A stretch of DNA of 64,000 nt from an uncultured Cohaesibacter sp. (GCF_963666525.1 NZ_OY762905.1:2276001-2340000), one strand, 5' to 3'. Positions 19,412 through 29,060 are shown, counted from the first letter of the stretch. Notes: a model not told the origin generated them from the sequence alone. Numbers and translations are program-made.

Positions 19412-19855
19412 ATGCTTAGAAATATCAATCCGCTGCTGTCTCCGGAGCTTCTTCATATCCTTGCCTCCATGGGGCATGGCGACAATCTGGTCATTGCCGA
19501 CGCCAACTTCCCCGGCGAACAGATTGCCCGCGCCAACGGCTGCCGCTACGTGCGCCTTGATGGCATTCTGGCCACCGACATCCTGAAGGCCGTGCTCGAA
19601 CTGATGCCGCTCGACGATTTCGTCAAGGACCCCGCCTATGTCATGGAAGTGGTTGGCGATGCTGCTGAGGTTCCCCCGGTCGTGACCGAGTTCCAGGCCG
19701 TCATCGACGAGGTTGCTGACAACCCGGCCCCCATTTCCGCCATCGAGCGCTTCGCCTTCTACGATCTGTCCAAGCAGTCCTATGCCATCGTCCAGACCGG
19801 CGAGCGCCGCCTCTATGGCAACATCATCGTCAAGAAGGGCGTTGTCCGGCTCTAG
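19412..19855 (+). CDS. fucU: RbsD/FucU-family sugar mutarotase
   Basis: The 147-residue protein carries the RbsD/FucU pattern: LLHILASMGHGDNLVIADAN holds the catalytic HGD and the following ADANFP. FucU-type enzymes interconvert alpha and beta anomers of fucose and related sugars in the cytoplasm. No fucose or ribose transport or catabolic genes lie nearby, so the physiological sugar is not clear. ATG 19412 follows GGGAACC; an in-frame GTG at 19394 is less likely. Confidence 0.87.
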   Translation: MLRNINPLLSPELLHILASMGHGDNLVIADANFPGEQIARANGCRYVRLDGILATDILKAVLELMPLDDFVKDPAYVMEVVGDAAEVPPVVTEFQAVIDEVADNPAPISAIERFAFYDLSKQSYAIVQTGERRLYGNIIVKKGVVRL

Positions 19856-19985
19856 CCAAGACACCCACCCTGCCGGAAGGCCCTCGCCATGCGGGCCATG
19901 CGGCAGCAAGACCTCAGGATAAAGGCAGCCTTTGGCATGACGCCGGGCTGCCTTGCCTTTTGACCTTGGACCGAGCAACACAAGC

Positions 19986-20522
19986 ATGAGAGCCGAGACG
20001 ATTCTGATCAGAGAGCTGAAAGAGCAAGGAACGGTCTCCTCCGCCCATTATTCCCCTTGCGAGACCTATCGCTATGCCCTCACGCGGATTTGGGACGAGG
20101 CGGCTCCCCGGCTGTTGTTCATCATGCTCAACCCGTCCACTGCAACCGAGCTCAAAAACGACCCGACCATCGAGCGCTGCGAAAGGCGCGCCCGCGCACT
20201 GGGCTATGGCGGCTTCAGGGCCTGCAACCTGTTTGCCTTTCGTGCCACCGACCCGCGGGATCTCAAGCGCGCAAGGGAGCCGATCGGGCCGGAAAACCTT
20301 GCCATTCTCCTGCAATCCGCCCGCGAGGCCGACACGATCCTCTGCGCCTGGGGCACCCACGGTGCCTATCTGGGCATGGGGCCTGCGATACAGCGGCTGC
20401 TCACTGCGGAGGGCCTGACGTTGCATCACCTCGGTCTGTCCCGTGACAACCATCCCAAACATCCGCTCTACATCAGCTATCAGACCGCACTCGAAATCTG
20501 GACCATAGCGCAGGCGTCATAG
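19986..20522 (+). CDS. DUF1643 domain protein
   Basis: The 178-residue protein has the DUF1643 signature FIMLNPSTATELKNDPTIER, then GFRACNLFAFRATDP and ILCAWGTHG. It is a soluble protein with no signal peptide or membrane segment. The family is widespread, often near mobile or sugar-related genes, and has no assigned reaction. ATG 19986 fits the family start better than the in-frame ATG at 19953. It lies 130 bp after fucU on the same strand. Confidence 0.8.
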   Translation: MRAETILIRELKEQGTVSSAHYSPCETYRYALTRIWDEAAPRLLFIMLNPSTATELKNDPTIERCERRARALGYGGFRACNLFAFRATDPRDLKRAREPIGPENLAILLQSAREADTILCAWGTHGAYLGMGPAIQRLLTAEGLTLHHLGLSRDNHPKHPLYISYQTALEIWTIAQAS

Positions 20523-20921
20523 GCAATCCGACGGCCCAAAGCGTATCGGCACAGAGCGAGAAGCCCGCCGACAGCCTTGACCAAAAATGTCGAATGTCTC
20601 ATTGTTGTCAATCAAGGGAATGCCATGGATGGAAGAGCAAGTTCCGCGATCAGTATCGCCGGAAGCAGGGTGGTTATGCGTCCCTGCACCAGACACAAAG
20701 CTGTGGGGGATGATGTGCTGGTGAGGGACTCAAGAGGGAAAGACATGAATGGTTTGGGGGACCGATCTTTCAATCTTGAAGCTATGCCTGAAACGATATC
20801 AGGGGAACCGCATCTCTTTTTTGTTATCGGAGTTCTCCAGTTGCTGATTTTGGAGGAATTCCAATTGCGATGATCAATAGCGAAAGAACAGGGATTCGTC
20901 TGTCCACTAAAAAGGGGGACA
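20523..20921. other. Intergenic region, unresolved coding status
   Basis: This stretch of about 400 bp has lower GC and a G-rich plus strand unlike its neighbours. A frame on the plus strand (20625-20873, 82 codons, with AAGGG upstream) and one on the minus strand (20612-20938) are both open, but neither product resembles anything I know. The last 50 bp carry the AAAGGGGGAC site of the next gene. It may be a decayed fragment. Confidence 0.4.
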
Positions 20922-21671
20922 ATGTGGACAAGCATCATGTTGAATGAACGCCAACGCCATCTTTTGGAGAAATGCGAAGCCGCATCGGGCGGGCCGGATT
21001 TCTTTCCATCCTATCTGGAGCTGATCGGAGAACTCAAATCCGTCCAGGTTGCCGTCTGGTCGTTTGACGACGACATTCCCCGCTGCCTCTACATCAGACA
21101 TCTGCAAAACACGCTGTTCGGGGAAGTGGCAAAGACCATCTACATGACTGGCTGGTACAGGCAGGATCCCGTGCGCAAGACGGTCATGGAGATGGAGATG
21201 GGATCCCGTATCATTGAAAGCTTTCGCGAGACCAGCAGCAGCTATCCCGAAGACTATCTGCGTGCCTTCTCATCGGTTTACAAGGAAAACAACCCCGAAT
21301 TCGGCTTTGCGGATCGCATCACCATTATGGCAACCACGCCAACCCTGCGCATGGGAATACATATCTATTTCGCCGACACCAGAGAGCTTGATCAAAATCT
21401 CTTCACCGCCTTTGTTGATCTGTCCATCAAACATTTTTCGGCAGCCCCGTACCTCGTAGCGACATATGATCCGGAACCCCATCCGGTCCTTGCCACCCTG
21501 TCGGACCGCGAGAGGGAGGTCTGCCTCGGTATTCTCTCCGGCAGAAAGGCCGAGCGCATTGCCGCCGACATGAACGTCGCCACCTCTACGGTCGTCACCT
21601 ATCGCAAGCGGGCCTATGAAAAACTCGGTATAACATCACGGGCTTCGCTGTTCGAGATCTGCAATTTCTGA
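20922..21671 (+). CDS. LuxR-type transcriptional regulator
   Basis: The 249-residue protein ends in a GerE/LuxR helix-turn-helix (residues about 185-247: LSDREREVCLGILSGRKAER, then IAADMNVATSTVVTYRKRAY). The N-terminal 180 residues are not the classical autoinducer-binding domain nor a receiver domain, and I cannot assign a ligand. ATG 20922 has AAAGGGGGAC upstream. No neighbouring synthase is present, so it looks like an orphan regulator. It is followed by 220 bp of leader before typA. Confidence 0.82.
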   Translation: MWTSIMLNERQRHLLEKCEAASGGPDFFPSYLELIGELKSVQVAVWSFDDDIPRCLYIRHLQNTLFGEVAKTIYMTGWYRQDPVRKTVMEMEMGSRIIESFRETSSSYPEDYLRAFSSVYKENNPEFGFADRITIMATTPTLRMGIHIYFADTRELDQNLFTAFVDLSIKHFSAAPYLVATYDPEPHPVLATLSDREREVCLGILSGRKAERIAADMNVATSTVVTYRKRAYEKLGITSRASLFEICNF

Positions 21672-21891
21672 CCCCTTGCCAGGTTTCATTCCCCTGTCAC
21701 AGACTGGCGTTAGGGAGCTATGCAATAGTGCAACGCAGCCAATATGGCGCTTTTCCTTGCCATCAAGGCTTTTCAACTGGGGAAAATTCGTATAGAGCTT
21801 GCGCCAACTTCCTGAATAAGTCGGGCTGCAAGAGGTGCGTCGGCATTCGCCGAGCCTGTTTGCTGTTGCCCGAACAACTAGAGAAACAGAC

Positions 21892-23712
21892 ATGAATCTG
21901 CGCAACATTGCGATTATCGCACACGTTGACCACGGCAAGACCACTCTGATCGACGAGCTGCTCAAGTCCTCCGGCATGTTCCGGGCCAACCAGCAGACCG
22001 AAGAACGGATGATGGATTCCAACGATATCGAACGTGAGCGCGGTATCACCATTCTGGCCAAGGTCACCTCGCTGGAGCACAACGGCACCCGCATCAACAT
22101 CGTGGACACTCCGGGCCACGCCGACTTCGGCGGCGAGGTGGAGCGTATCCTCAACATGGTTGATGGTGTGATCGTGCTGGTCGACGCAGCGGAAGGCCCG
22201 ATGCCCCAGACCAAATTCGTGGTCTCCAAGGCCCTGAACCTCGGCCTGCGTCCGATCGTGGCAATCAACAAGATCGACAAGCCGGAACAGCGCGCCCATG
22301 AAGTGCTGGACGAAGTATTCGACCTGTTCGCCAATCTGGACGCCGACGAGCACCAGCTCGACTTCCCGGTTCTTTACGGCTCGGCCAAGAACGGCTGGAT
22401 GTCGACCGACCCGGACGGCCCGAAAGACAGCCTTGAGCCACTGTTCGACATGGTCATCAAGCACGTACCGGCCCCCAAGGTGGAAGAAGGCGAGTTCCGC
22501 ATGCTTGCCACCACCATTCAGGCCGACAACTTCCTTGGCCGCATTCTGACCGGTCGCATCCTCGCTGGTGAAGTCACCCCGAACATGGCCATCAAGGCCC
22601 TGTCCCGCGATGGCAAGCTGATCGAGCAGGGCCGTGTCTCCAAGATCCTCGCTTTCCGTGGCCTCGAACGCGCTGCCATCGAAAAGGGTGAAGCAGGCGA
22701 CATCGTCTCCATCGCCGGTCTGCAGAAGGCAACCGTGGCAGACACCCTCTGCTCACCATCGGTCAGCGAAGCCATTCAGGCCCAGCCGATCGACCCGCCG
22801 ACCCTGTCGATGACCTTCCGCGTCAACGACAGCCCGCTGGCCGGACAGGAAGGCGACAAGGTTCAGAGCCGTGTCATCCGCTCCCGTCTGTTTGCAGAAG
22901 CCGAAGGTAACGTCGCCCTGAAGGTGGAAGAAGCCCAGGGTACCGATGCCTTCATCGTCTCCGGTCGTGGCGAGCTGATGCTCTCCATTCTCATCGAGAA
23001 CATGCGCCGCGAAGGCTTCGAGCTGGGCGTCGGGCGTCCTCAGGTGGTGATGCAGAAGGACGAAAAAGGCAAGATGCTGGAACCGATCGAGGAAGTCACC
23101 ATCGATGTCGATGATGAATTCTCCGGCATCGTTGTCCAGAAGATGCAGGAACGCAAGGCCGACATGATCGAGATGCGTCCGTCCGGCGGTGGCCGCACCC
23201 GCCTTGTCTTCCATGCTCCGACCCGTGGCCTCATCGGTTATCAGTCAGAGCTGTTGAGCGACACCCGCGGCACGGCCATCCTCAACCGTCTGTTCCATGC
23301 CTATGCACCGCACAAGGGTGACATCGCATCACGTAACACCGGTGTGCTGCTCTCCAACGGTGCAGGCGAGGCTGTTGCCTATGCCCTGTGGCAGTTGGAA
23401 GATCGCGGCCCGATGATGATCACCCCGGGCACCAAGGTGTATGAAGGCATGATCGTTGGTGAACACACCCGCGGCAACGACCTTGACATCAACGTGCTCA
23501 AGGGCAAGCAGCTGACCAACATCCGCTCGGCAGGCAAGGACGACGCCATCAAGCTGACCACGCCGCTGAAGCTGAGCCTTGAGGCAGCCCTGTCCTACAT
23601 CGCCGATGACGAACTGGTGGAAGTGACGCCGAAGTCGATCCGTCTGCGCAAGATCCTGCTGGATCCGAACGATCGCAAACGGGCTGTGCGCGCCTCCAAG
23701 AAAACCGCCTAA
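21892..23712 (+). CDS. typA: Translational GTPase TypA/BipA
   Basis: This ribosome-binding GTPase is involved in 50S assembly and stress adaptation. The 606 residues match the family. The G domain shows IAHVDHGKTT (G1), the switch RERGITI, DTPGHADFGGEV (G3) and NKIDKP (G4). Elongation-factor beta barrel and EF-G-like domains III and V follow, then the BipA-specific C-terminal domain (GTAILNRLFH, RGNDLDINVLKGKQLTN). ATG 21892 matches the family start MNLRNIAI. It is monocistronic. Confidence 0.97.
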   Translation: MNLRNIAIIAHVDHGKTTLIDELLKSSGMFRANQQTEERMMDSNDIERERGITILAKVTSLEHNGTRINIVDTPGHADFGGEVERILNMVDGVIVLVDAAEGPMPQTKFVVSKALNLGLRPIVAINKIDKPEQRAHEVLDEVFDLFANLDADEHQLDFPVLYGSAKNGWMSTDPDGPKDSLEPLFDMVIKHVPAPKVEEGEFRMLATTIQADNFLGRILTGRILAGEVTPNMAIKALSRDGKLIEQGRVSKILAFRGLERAAIEKGEAGDIVSIAGLQKATVADTLCSPSVSEAIQAQPIDPPTLSMTFRVNDSPLAGQEGDKVQSRVIRSRLFAEAEGNVALKVEEAQGTDAFIVSGRGELMLSILIENMRREGFELGVGRPQVVMQKDEKGKMLEPIEEVTIDVDDEFSGIVVQKMQERKADMIEMRPSGGGRTRLVFHAPTRGLIGYQSELLSDTRGTAILNRLFHAYAPHKGDIASRNTGVLLSNGAGEAVAYALWQLEDRGPMMITPGTKVYEGMIVGEHTRGNDLDINVLKGKQLTNIRSAGKDDAIKLTTPLKLSLEAALSYIADDELVEVTPKSIRLRKILLDPNDRKRAVRASKKTA

Positions 23713-23753
23713 GACAGCCAGTGGCAGCCTGAGGCCGTTTCCTGATCTGATAC

Positions 23754-23788
23754 AAAAAGCCGCTCCGGTCACCCCGCAGCGGCTTTTT
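23754..23788 (+). terminator. Rho-independent terminator after typA
   Basis: The 11-bp stem AAAAAGCCGCT/AGCGGCTTTTT (23754-23764 with 23778-23788) has A and T tracts, so it can also act leftward on the convergent gene at 23801. Confidence 0.85.
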
Positions 23789-23800
23789 CATTGGTTGGTG

Positions 23801-24148
<348 letters not shown>

Positions 24149-24270
24149 TCATTCCTCTTCGCCCCTGCGGGCCGTTCCTGCGCCCCGTCTCGGGGCCATG
24201 CACGCATGCAAAGGGGCCCGGCAGTGCTGAGCCCCCGCATTGTTTCGGATATCAACGACGCAAGCCGACC

Positions 24271-25293
24271 TCAGCCCCATGGACCGGACTGATCCGGCTC
24301 GTCATGGTGCGATGGTCGCGATGAACGCGATTGGCCGCAGCCACTCCACGGCCCGTCAGAGCCAGCATCGTCCCGCATCTGGCTGCGGCGCTGATTGGCA
24401 CCCAGCGTTCCACCGGAGCTGACCTTGAGCGGCCCCTGACCGCCGTACCATTCCGCCTGCAGGGCCTGCAGCGCATCAATGCGGTTCTGGGTGTCCGGGT
24501 GGGTCGAGAAGAGATTGTCCATCTTCTGCCCCGAAAGCGGGTTGATGATGAACATATGCGCGGTTTCCGGATGCTGCTCGGCGGTCACGTTGGCGGTGCG
24601 ACCGGCTGCGTTGGCGATCTTGGCCAGCGCCGAGGCAAGCCACATCGGCTGGCCACAGATTTCGGCACCGGTCTTGTCGGCCTCATATTCCCGCGTCCGG
24701 CTGATCGCCATCTGCACGACGGAAGCGGCCAGCGGCGCCAGAATCATCACGGCAATCGTGCCAATGATGCCCAGCCCCCCGCCTTCACGATCCCTGTTGC
24801 CGCCAAAGAACATCGCAAAGTTGGCAAGCATGGAAATCGCACCGGCAAAGGTCGCCGTCACGGTCATGGTCAGAATGTCGTAATTCTTGATGTGGGCCAG
24901 CTCGTGGGCCATCACACCGGCCACCTCTTCATAGGAGAGACGGTTGAGCAGACCGGTCGAGGCAGCCACTGCGGCGTTCTGCGGGTTGCGGCCCGTGGCA
25001 AAGGCGTTGGGCTGATCGGAGTCAATGACATAGACGCGCGGCATTGGCAGTCCGGCGGACTGCGCCAGCTTCTCGACAATCTCGTAATATTCCGGGGCCG
25101 AGCGAGCATCCACCTCCATGGCGTTATGCATCCTCAGCACCATCTTGTCCGAGTTCCAGTAGCTGAACGCATTCATGCCCAGCGCAAAGATGAAGGCAAT
25201 CATCATGCCCCCCGAGCCACCGAGCAAATAGCCGATGGCCATGAACAGGCCTGTCATGGCGGCCAGCAAGAGTGTGGTACGGAAGAAATTCAT
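24271..25293 (-). CDS. htpX: Membrane metalloprotease HtpX
   Basis: This M48-family inner-membrane zinc protease takes part in quality control of membrane proteins. The 340-residue protein has two N-terminal membrane segments (residues 4-40), the zinc motif HELAH (in [14 protein letters not shown]), two further membrane segments, and the downstream ligand Glu in [11 protein letters not shown]. The C-terminal 50 residues are a low-complexity Ser/Gly/Arg-rich tail beyond the protease domain. It is divergent from the DUF1674 gene across 109 bp. In many Rhizobiales htpX sits beside rsmB; here it does not. Confidence 0.94.
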   Translation of the reverse strand: MNFFRTTLLLAAMTGLFMAIGYLLGGSGGMMIAFIFALGMNAFSYWNSDKMVLRMHNAMEVDARSAPEYYEIVEKLAQSAGLPMPRVYVIDSDQPNAFATGRNPQNAAVAASTGLLNRLSYEEVAGVMAHELAHIKNYDILTMTVTATFAGAISMLANFAMFFGGNRDREGGGLGIIGTIAVMILAPLAASVVQMAISRTREYEADKTGAEICGQPMWLASALAKIANAAGRTANVTAEQHPETAHMFIINPLSGQKMDNLFSTHPDTQNRIDALQALQAEWYGGQGPLKVSSGGTLGANQRRSQMRDDAGSDGPWSGCGQSRSSRPSHHDEPDQSGPWG

Positions 25294-25402
25294 GCCAGAT
25301 CTATCCTTCTTTGTGGCTCTGAGCGATTGGATCGCATTACATTATCCTATATGGTGCCACCCGAGACCCATTTTCAAGACAGGAAAGCAAGGGAGCAGAT
25401 GA

Positions 25403-25699
25403 ATGGCAGACGAAGCCCCGAAAAGACAGACGGTTGACGTCAACTCCCCTCAGTTCAAGAGCACGGAAGAACGTGTGGCCGAAACGGCCAAACCGCAGGA
25501 AGAAGAAAGACCACGGCGCAAGTTCGAGGATCTGCCCCCCGCAGCCCAGCGCGCGCTGATGGAAGCAGAAGAACGCCGCAAGGAACGCGACGCCCTGAAG
25601 GTGAGTGCAGACCGGCCCAAGGAGCTCAATGGTCGCGGCGGTCTCGATCCGTCCCGCTATGATGACTATGAAATCGACGGCCGCGCCATCGACTTCTGA
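25403..25699 (+). CDS. DUF1674 protein, succinate dehydrogenase assembly factor 4-like
   Basis: The 98-residue protein is highly charged and likely disordered over residues 1-65, and ends in the DUF1674/SdhAF4 signature (ELNGRGGLDPSRYDDYE, then IDGRAIDF). In mitochondria SDHAF4 binds the flavinylated succinate dehydrogenase subunit before complex assembly. A corresponding role here is inferred from the family. ATG 25403 follows AAGGGAGCAG. It is divergent from htpX. Confidence 0.88.
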   Translation: MADEAPKRQTVDVNSPQFKSTEERVAETAKPQEEERPRRKFEDLPPAAQRALMEAEERRKERDALKVSADRPKELNGRGGLDPSRYDDYEIDGRAIDF

Positions 25700-25716
25700 T
25701 CAGGCCATGTGGAATG

Positions 25717-25755
25717 AAAAAGGGCGAACGGCCATGCCGCTCGCCCTTTCTTTTT
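25717..25755. terminator. Bidirectional terminator between DUF1674 and yghZ-like genes
   Basis: The stem AAAGGGCGA/TCGCCCTTT (25719-25727 with 25741-25749) has an A-tract before and a T-tract after, serving both convergent genes. Confidence 0.8.
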
Positions 25756-25780
25756 GCATGGAATAGATTCAACCGACCGA

Positions 25781-26809
25781 TTACAGGTCGGACGATTTCT
25801 TCCAGATATTGATATTCTCTTCCTGCGCATAAAGATCGATTTCGGCAAGTTCTTCAGCCGTGAAGGCGAGGTTTTTCACCGCAGCGGCACAATCGACGAT
25901 CTGCTCGGCGCGCGACGCCCCGATCAGTGCCGTGGTAATGCCTTCGTCGCGCAGCACCCAGGCGATGGCCATCTGGGCCAGCGTCTGGCCACGGCGAGCC
26001 GCGATCTCGTTGAGTTTCTTGAGATGCTCGACAGCCCGATCGGTGATCATTTCCTTCTTGAGGAACCGACCGGAAGCGGCGCGGGAATCAGCCGGAATGC
26101 CATTCAGATACTTGTTCGACAGCATTCCCTGCGCCAGTGGCGTAAAGGCGATGGAGCCAACACCGAGTTCCTTCAGAGTATCTTTCAGACCATCCTTTTC
26201 CACCCAGCGGTTGAGCATGTTGTAGCTCGGTTGATGGATGAGGCAAGGCGTACCAAGCTCATTGAGAATCTTCACCGCTTCCCGCGTGCGCTGGGAGTTG
26301 TAGGACGAGATGCCCACGTAAAGGGCCTTGCCCTGACGGACCAGCGTATCAAGGGCGCCCATGGTTTCTTCCAGCGGCGTGTTGGGGTCAAAACGATGGG
26401 AATAGAAGATGTCGACATAGTCGAGCCCCATGCGTTTCAGCGACTGGTCGCAGGATGCAATCAGATATTTCCGGCTACCCCATTCGCCATAAGGCCCCGG
26501 CCACATATCGTAGCCCGCCTTGGATGAAATGATCAGCTCATCGCGATAGGGCTTGAAATCGGTCCTGAGGATCTCCCCGAAGGCTTCTTCGGCTGCGCCC
26601 GGAGGCGGTCCATAGTTGTTGGCCAGATCGAAATGGGTGATCCCCAGATCGAAGGCCGTCCGACACATGGCCTGCTTGGTGAAATGCGGTGTGTCATAGC
26701 CAAAATTGTGCCAAAGCCCCAGCGAGACCGCTGGCAGCTTGAGCCCCGATTTGCCACACCGGCGATAAGGCATGGTGTCGTAACGGGTTTCAGACGCAAT
26801 ATATGTCAT
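25781..26809 (-). CDS. yghZ: Aldo/keto reductase, YghZ type (L-glyceraldehyde-3-P reductase-like)
   Basis: The 342-residue NADPH-dependent AKR is close in sequence to E. coli YghZ, which reduces L-glyceraldehyde 3-phosphate and methylglyoxal. The catalytic tetrad is visible: Asp in THFDLANNYGPPPG, Tyr in the same motif, Lys in IISSKAGYD and His in IFYSHRFD. The NADPH-binding end is LIGASRAEQI. ATG 26809 has an ideal GGAGGTATC site; the frame continues upstream but is not needed. It is divergent from the EamA gene. Confidence 0.9.
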   Translation of the reverse strand: MTYIASETRYDTMPYRRCGKSGLKLPAVSLGLWHNFGYDTPHFTKQAMCRTAFDLGITHFDLANNYGPPPGAAEEAFGEILRTDFKPYRDELIISSKAGYDMWPGPYGEWGSRKYLIASCDQSLKRMGLDYVDIFYSHRFDPNTPLEETMGALDTLVRQGKALYVGISSYNSQRTREAVKILNELGTPCLIHQPSYNMLNRWVEKDGLKDTLKELGVGSIAFTPLAQGMLSNKYLNGIPADSRAASGRFLKKEMITDRAVEHLKKLNEIAARRGQTLAQMAIAWVLRDEGITTALIGASRAEQIVDCAAAVKNLAFTAEELAEIDLYAQEENINIWKKSSDL

Positions 26810-26969
26810 AGTGATACCTCCAACGTTAAATTTCCCTGCGGCTTCCGTCGATTGACGCTTGCCAAACCTTCCGGGAGCCAACAAGATTTGTCTCTCTCAT
26901 TTTCCACGCCAGCCACTCCCCGCTGGTACAAGACTCACCCCGCGCAAGGCCAGTTCAAACGAGGATAGA

Positions 26970-27404
26970 ATGCGAAACATGCTTGTGACATGGCAATTCT
27001 GGGCCATCCTGTCGGCCTGCTTTGCCGCCCTGACCGCCATTTTTGCCAAGGTTGGCGTCTCCGGTATTGGTTCGGACTTCGCCACCTTCATTCGCACGAT
27101 CGTGATTCTCTTCACCCTTGCGGCGATTCTCAGCGCAACCGGCGGCTGGGAAAGTCTTTCGGTGCTTTCGGCAAGGTCTGGCCTGTTTCTCGTCCTTTCC
27201 GGCCTTGCCACAGGGGCCTCCTGGATCTGTTATTTCCGGGCGCTCAAGATCGGCCATGCCTCGCAGGTTGCGCCCATTGACAAGATGAGCGTCGTTCTGG
27301 TGGCCATCTTCGGTGCCCTGTTCCTTGGTGAGCATCTCTCTCTTGGCGGCTGGCTCGGTGTCGGCTTCATCGCAGTCGGAGCCACGCTCGTCGCCCTGTT
27401 CTAG
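26970..27404 (+). CDS. Half-size EamA/DMT-family transporter
   Basis: The 144-residue protein has five predicted membrane helices and a single EamA unit (ALTAIFAKVGVSGIGSDFAT, SWICYFRALKIG, PIDKMSVVLVAIFGALFLGE). Single-unit members are thought to work as dimers and export or import small metabolites. The substrate is unknown. ATG 26970 follows GAGGATA. It converges with the DUF1989 gene, with the two stop codons only 6 bp apart. Confidence 0.84.
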   Translation: MRNMLVTWQFWAILSACFAALTAIFAKVGVSGIGSDFATFIRTIVILFTLAAILSATGGWESLSVLSARSGLFLVLSGLATGASWICYFRALKIGHASQVAPIDKMSVVLVAIFGALFLGEHLSLGGWLGVGFIAVGATLVALF

Positions 27405-27410
27405 CTCCCC

Positions 27411-28262
27411 TCAGCAGCCGTGACTGCAATCATAGGCGTTGACTGCCGGGCTTTGCCAGCCTTCAAGCCGTCCGGCCAGCGGTTTATAAACCTCCATTTT
27501 CAGCGGATAGCACTGAGCCGTGTCGCTGGAATGCTCGGATGAACAATCCCCGCCCGGACAAGCGCTCTGCACTGCCAGAAGGTCGATCTCGGCAAAAAGG
27601 CCCAGAGTGTCGCCGGGCCGGACCGGACTTGCCTTCATGAAATATTGCCCCGTATCGCGGGTAAACCCGGTGCACATGAAGACATTGAGCACGTCGTGAA
27701 TATATTTCTCCGCCTCGGGCAGGCTGAGATTGCGCGCCCGGGCCAGCGCCCGCGTCAGGTTCGAATGGCAGCAATAGTGATAGTCCACCCCGTTGAGAAC
27801 GCGCCCCGTATAAGGGTCGCAGCGGGTGCCTATCACATCATGCACCGAACCGCCATACTGATCGATACCATACCATGACAGCGTATCCTCTATGACGGTT
27901 GCCATCGGCCGCATATAGGGGAAGCTCGACCACAGCTGGTCCCCAATGGTCACGTGGGTGCCGTGAAGGGCGCGGGTCTTGCCCGAATAGAAGCGTTCAT
28001 CGAGATTGGCGCTGTTGAACAGGTCAAGGTCCCCCACCTGTGGCCCTTCCGGACAGATGATGCGCAGCAGATGGCCGGCCGGCACCTCGATGCTGGCAGC
28101 ATCCCGCGGCGGGATGATCACCTCGTCGACCTTCTCCGCGCCCTCGAAGGCAGCCTGATAAAGGGCAACGTCGGGTCGGGGCAGCGTTTCGGTCGGATAG
28201 CAGATAACCGGCTTGATGGCACGACGCGCGTCAGCGTCGGCAGGAGGAACAGATATGGTCAT
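27411..28262 (-). CDS. DUF1989 (urea carboxylase-associated family) protein
   Basis: The 283-residue cytosolic protein belongs to the DUF1989 family, often encoded beside urea carboxylase or purine/amine catabolic genes. Visible features are the family core RIICPEGPQVGDLDLFN, YHYCCHSNLTRAL and VQSACPGGDCSS, with Cys/His residues suggesting a metal site. No urea carboxylase, allophanate hydrolase or transporter is adjacent, so the linked pathway is unclear. Its N-terminus is about 40 residues longer than the small urea-associated forms. Confidence 0.8.
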   Translation of the reverse strand: MTISVPPADADARRAIKPVICYPTETLPRPDVALYQAAFEGAEKVDEVIIPPRDAASIEVPAGHLLRIICPEGPQVGDLDLFNSANLDERFYSGKTRALHGTHVTIGDQLWSSFPYMRPMATVIEDTLSWYGIDQYGGSVHDVIGTRCDPYTGRVLNGVDYHYCCHSNLTRALARARNLSLPEAEKYIHDVLNVFMCTGFTRDTGQYFMKASPVRPGDTLGLFAEIDLLAVQSACPGGDCSSEHSSDTAQCYPLKMEVYKPLAGRLEGWQSPAVNAYDCSHGC

Positions 28263-28327
28263 TGGGAATCTCGGATCTGGAAGGATTTGTTTTTGTCAGT
28301 CTGACAGATAACAACCAGGGCACGCAA

Positions 28328-28358
28328 GCAAAAACCCGGCGCATGTTACGCCGGGTTC
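28328..28358 (-). terminator. Terminator after the GNAT gene (minus strand)
   Basis: The 9-bp stem AACCCGGCG/CGCCGGGTT (28333-28341 with 28349-28357) is followed on the minus strand by a T-tract. It resembles the acnB terminator stem. Confidence 0.78.
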
Positions 28359-28365
28359 CCTGTTC

Positions 28366-28797
28366 TCAACCCCGCGGCTCATAGGTGAGCTGCAACAGCG
28401 GGAAACCCGAATGCGGGTCCGTCACCTGATTTTCTCCCTGAAAGCCATAGGCTGCATAGAACCGGCGCCCGATGGCATTGTCCACGAAAACCTCGACCGC
28501 CAGCGATCCCTTTTCAGCCACAGCCTTGTCAACAAGGGCTCTGCCGATCCCTTCCCCATGATGGGCAGGATCGACAAACAGCCCGCCGATATAATCATCG
28601 ATCAGCCCGATGAAACCCAGAATTACGCCGTTGCGTTCATAGACCCAGGTCTCGGCCTGCGGGAGATAGATCTCCCGCGTCAGCCGTTCGGCTTCGTCCA
28701 TGAATTCGGCAGCAAGAAAGGCATGCGCCAGCTCGCTGGCCGAACGCCAGATCGCAATCACGGCGTCGGTGTCTTCAGATGTGAATGTCCGGATCAT
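28366..28797 (-). CDS. GNAT-family N-acetyltransferase
   Basis: The 143-residue acetyltransferase has the GNAT fold: an N-terminal strand-helix (MIRTFTSEDTDAVIAIW), the acetyl-CoA pyrophosphate loop in HHGEGIGRALVDKA, and the terminal FVDNAIGRRFYAAYGFQ motif. It resembles YjaB/YiaC-like members that act on amines or protein N-termini. The acceptor cannot be predicted. It is monocistronic. Confidence 0.85.
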   Translation of the reverse strand: MIRTFTSEDTDAVIAIWRSASELAHAFLAAEFMDEAERLTREIYLPQAETWVYERNGVILGFIGLIDDYIGGLFVDPAHHGEGIGRALVDKAVAEKGSLAVEVFVDNAIGRRFYAAYGFQGENQVTDPHSGFPLLQLTYEPRG

Positions 28798-29017
28798 GAT
28801 GGTATGTCCCGTTATGGCCGGAGTGGCAACCGCCCTCCAGCTTCAATGCTTCGCAAAAAGAAGGCACAAACCACCGCTGCAAGCGCACCGTGCCGCAGAT
28901 CTTACGTTGTTCGTGCAATCGGAAGCCCAGCGGCTTCCCTCTTCAGCGGGACATAAAAACTCCTGTTTCCATCACTGCTTACTGGATACGCCGGACCATC
29001 GCCACAGTCAACCAAAT

Positions 29018-29048
29018 GAAAAACCCGGCGCTCTTTCGAACGCCGGGC
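29018..29048 (-). terminator. Terminator after acnB (minus strand)
   Basis: The stem CCCGGCG/CGCCGGG (29025-29031 with 29041-29047) runs on the minus strand into a T-tract (complement of 29018-29024). Confidence 0.8.
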
Positions 29049-29060
29049 GTTGTTTCCATG

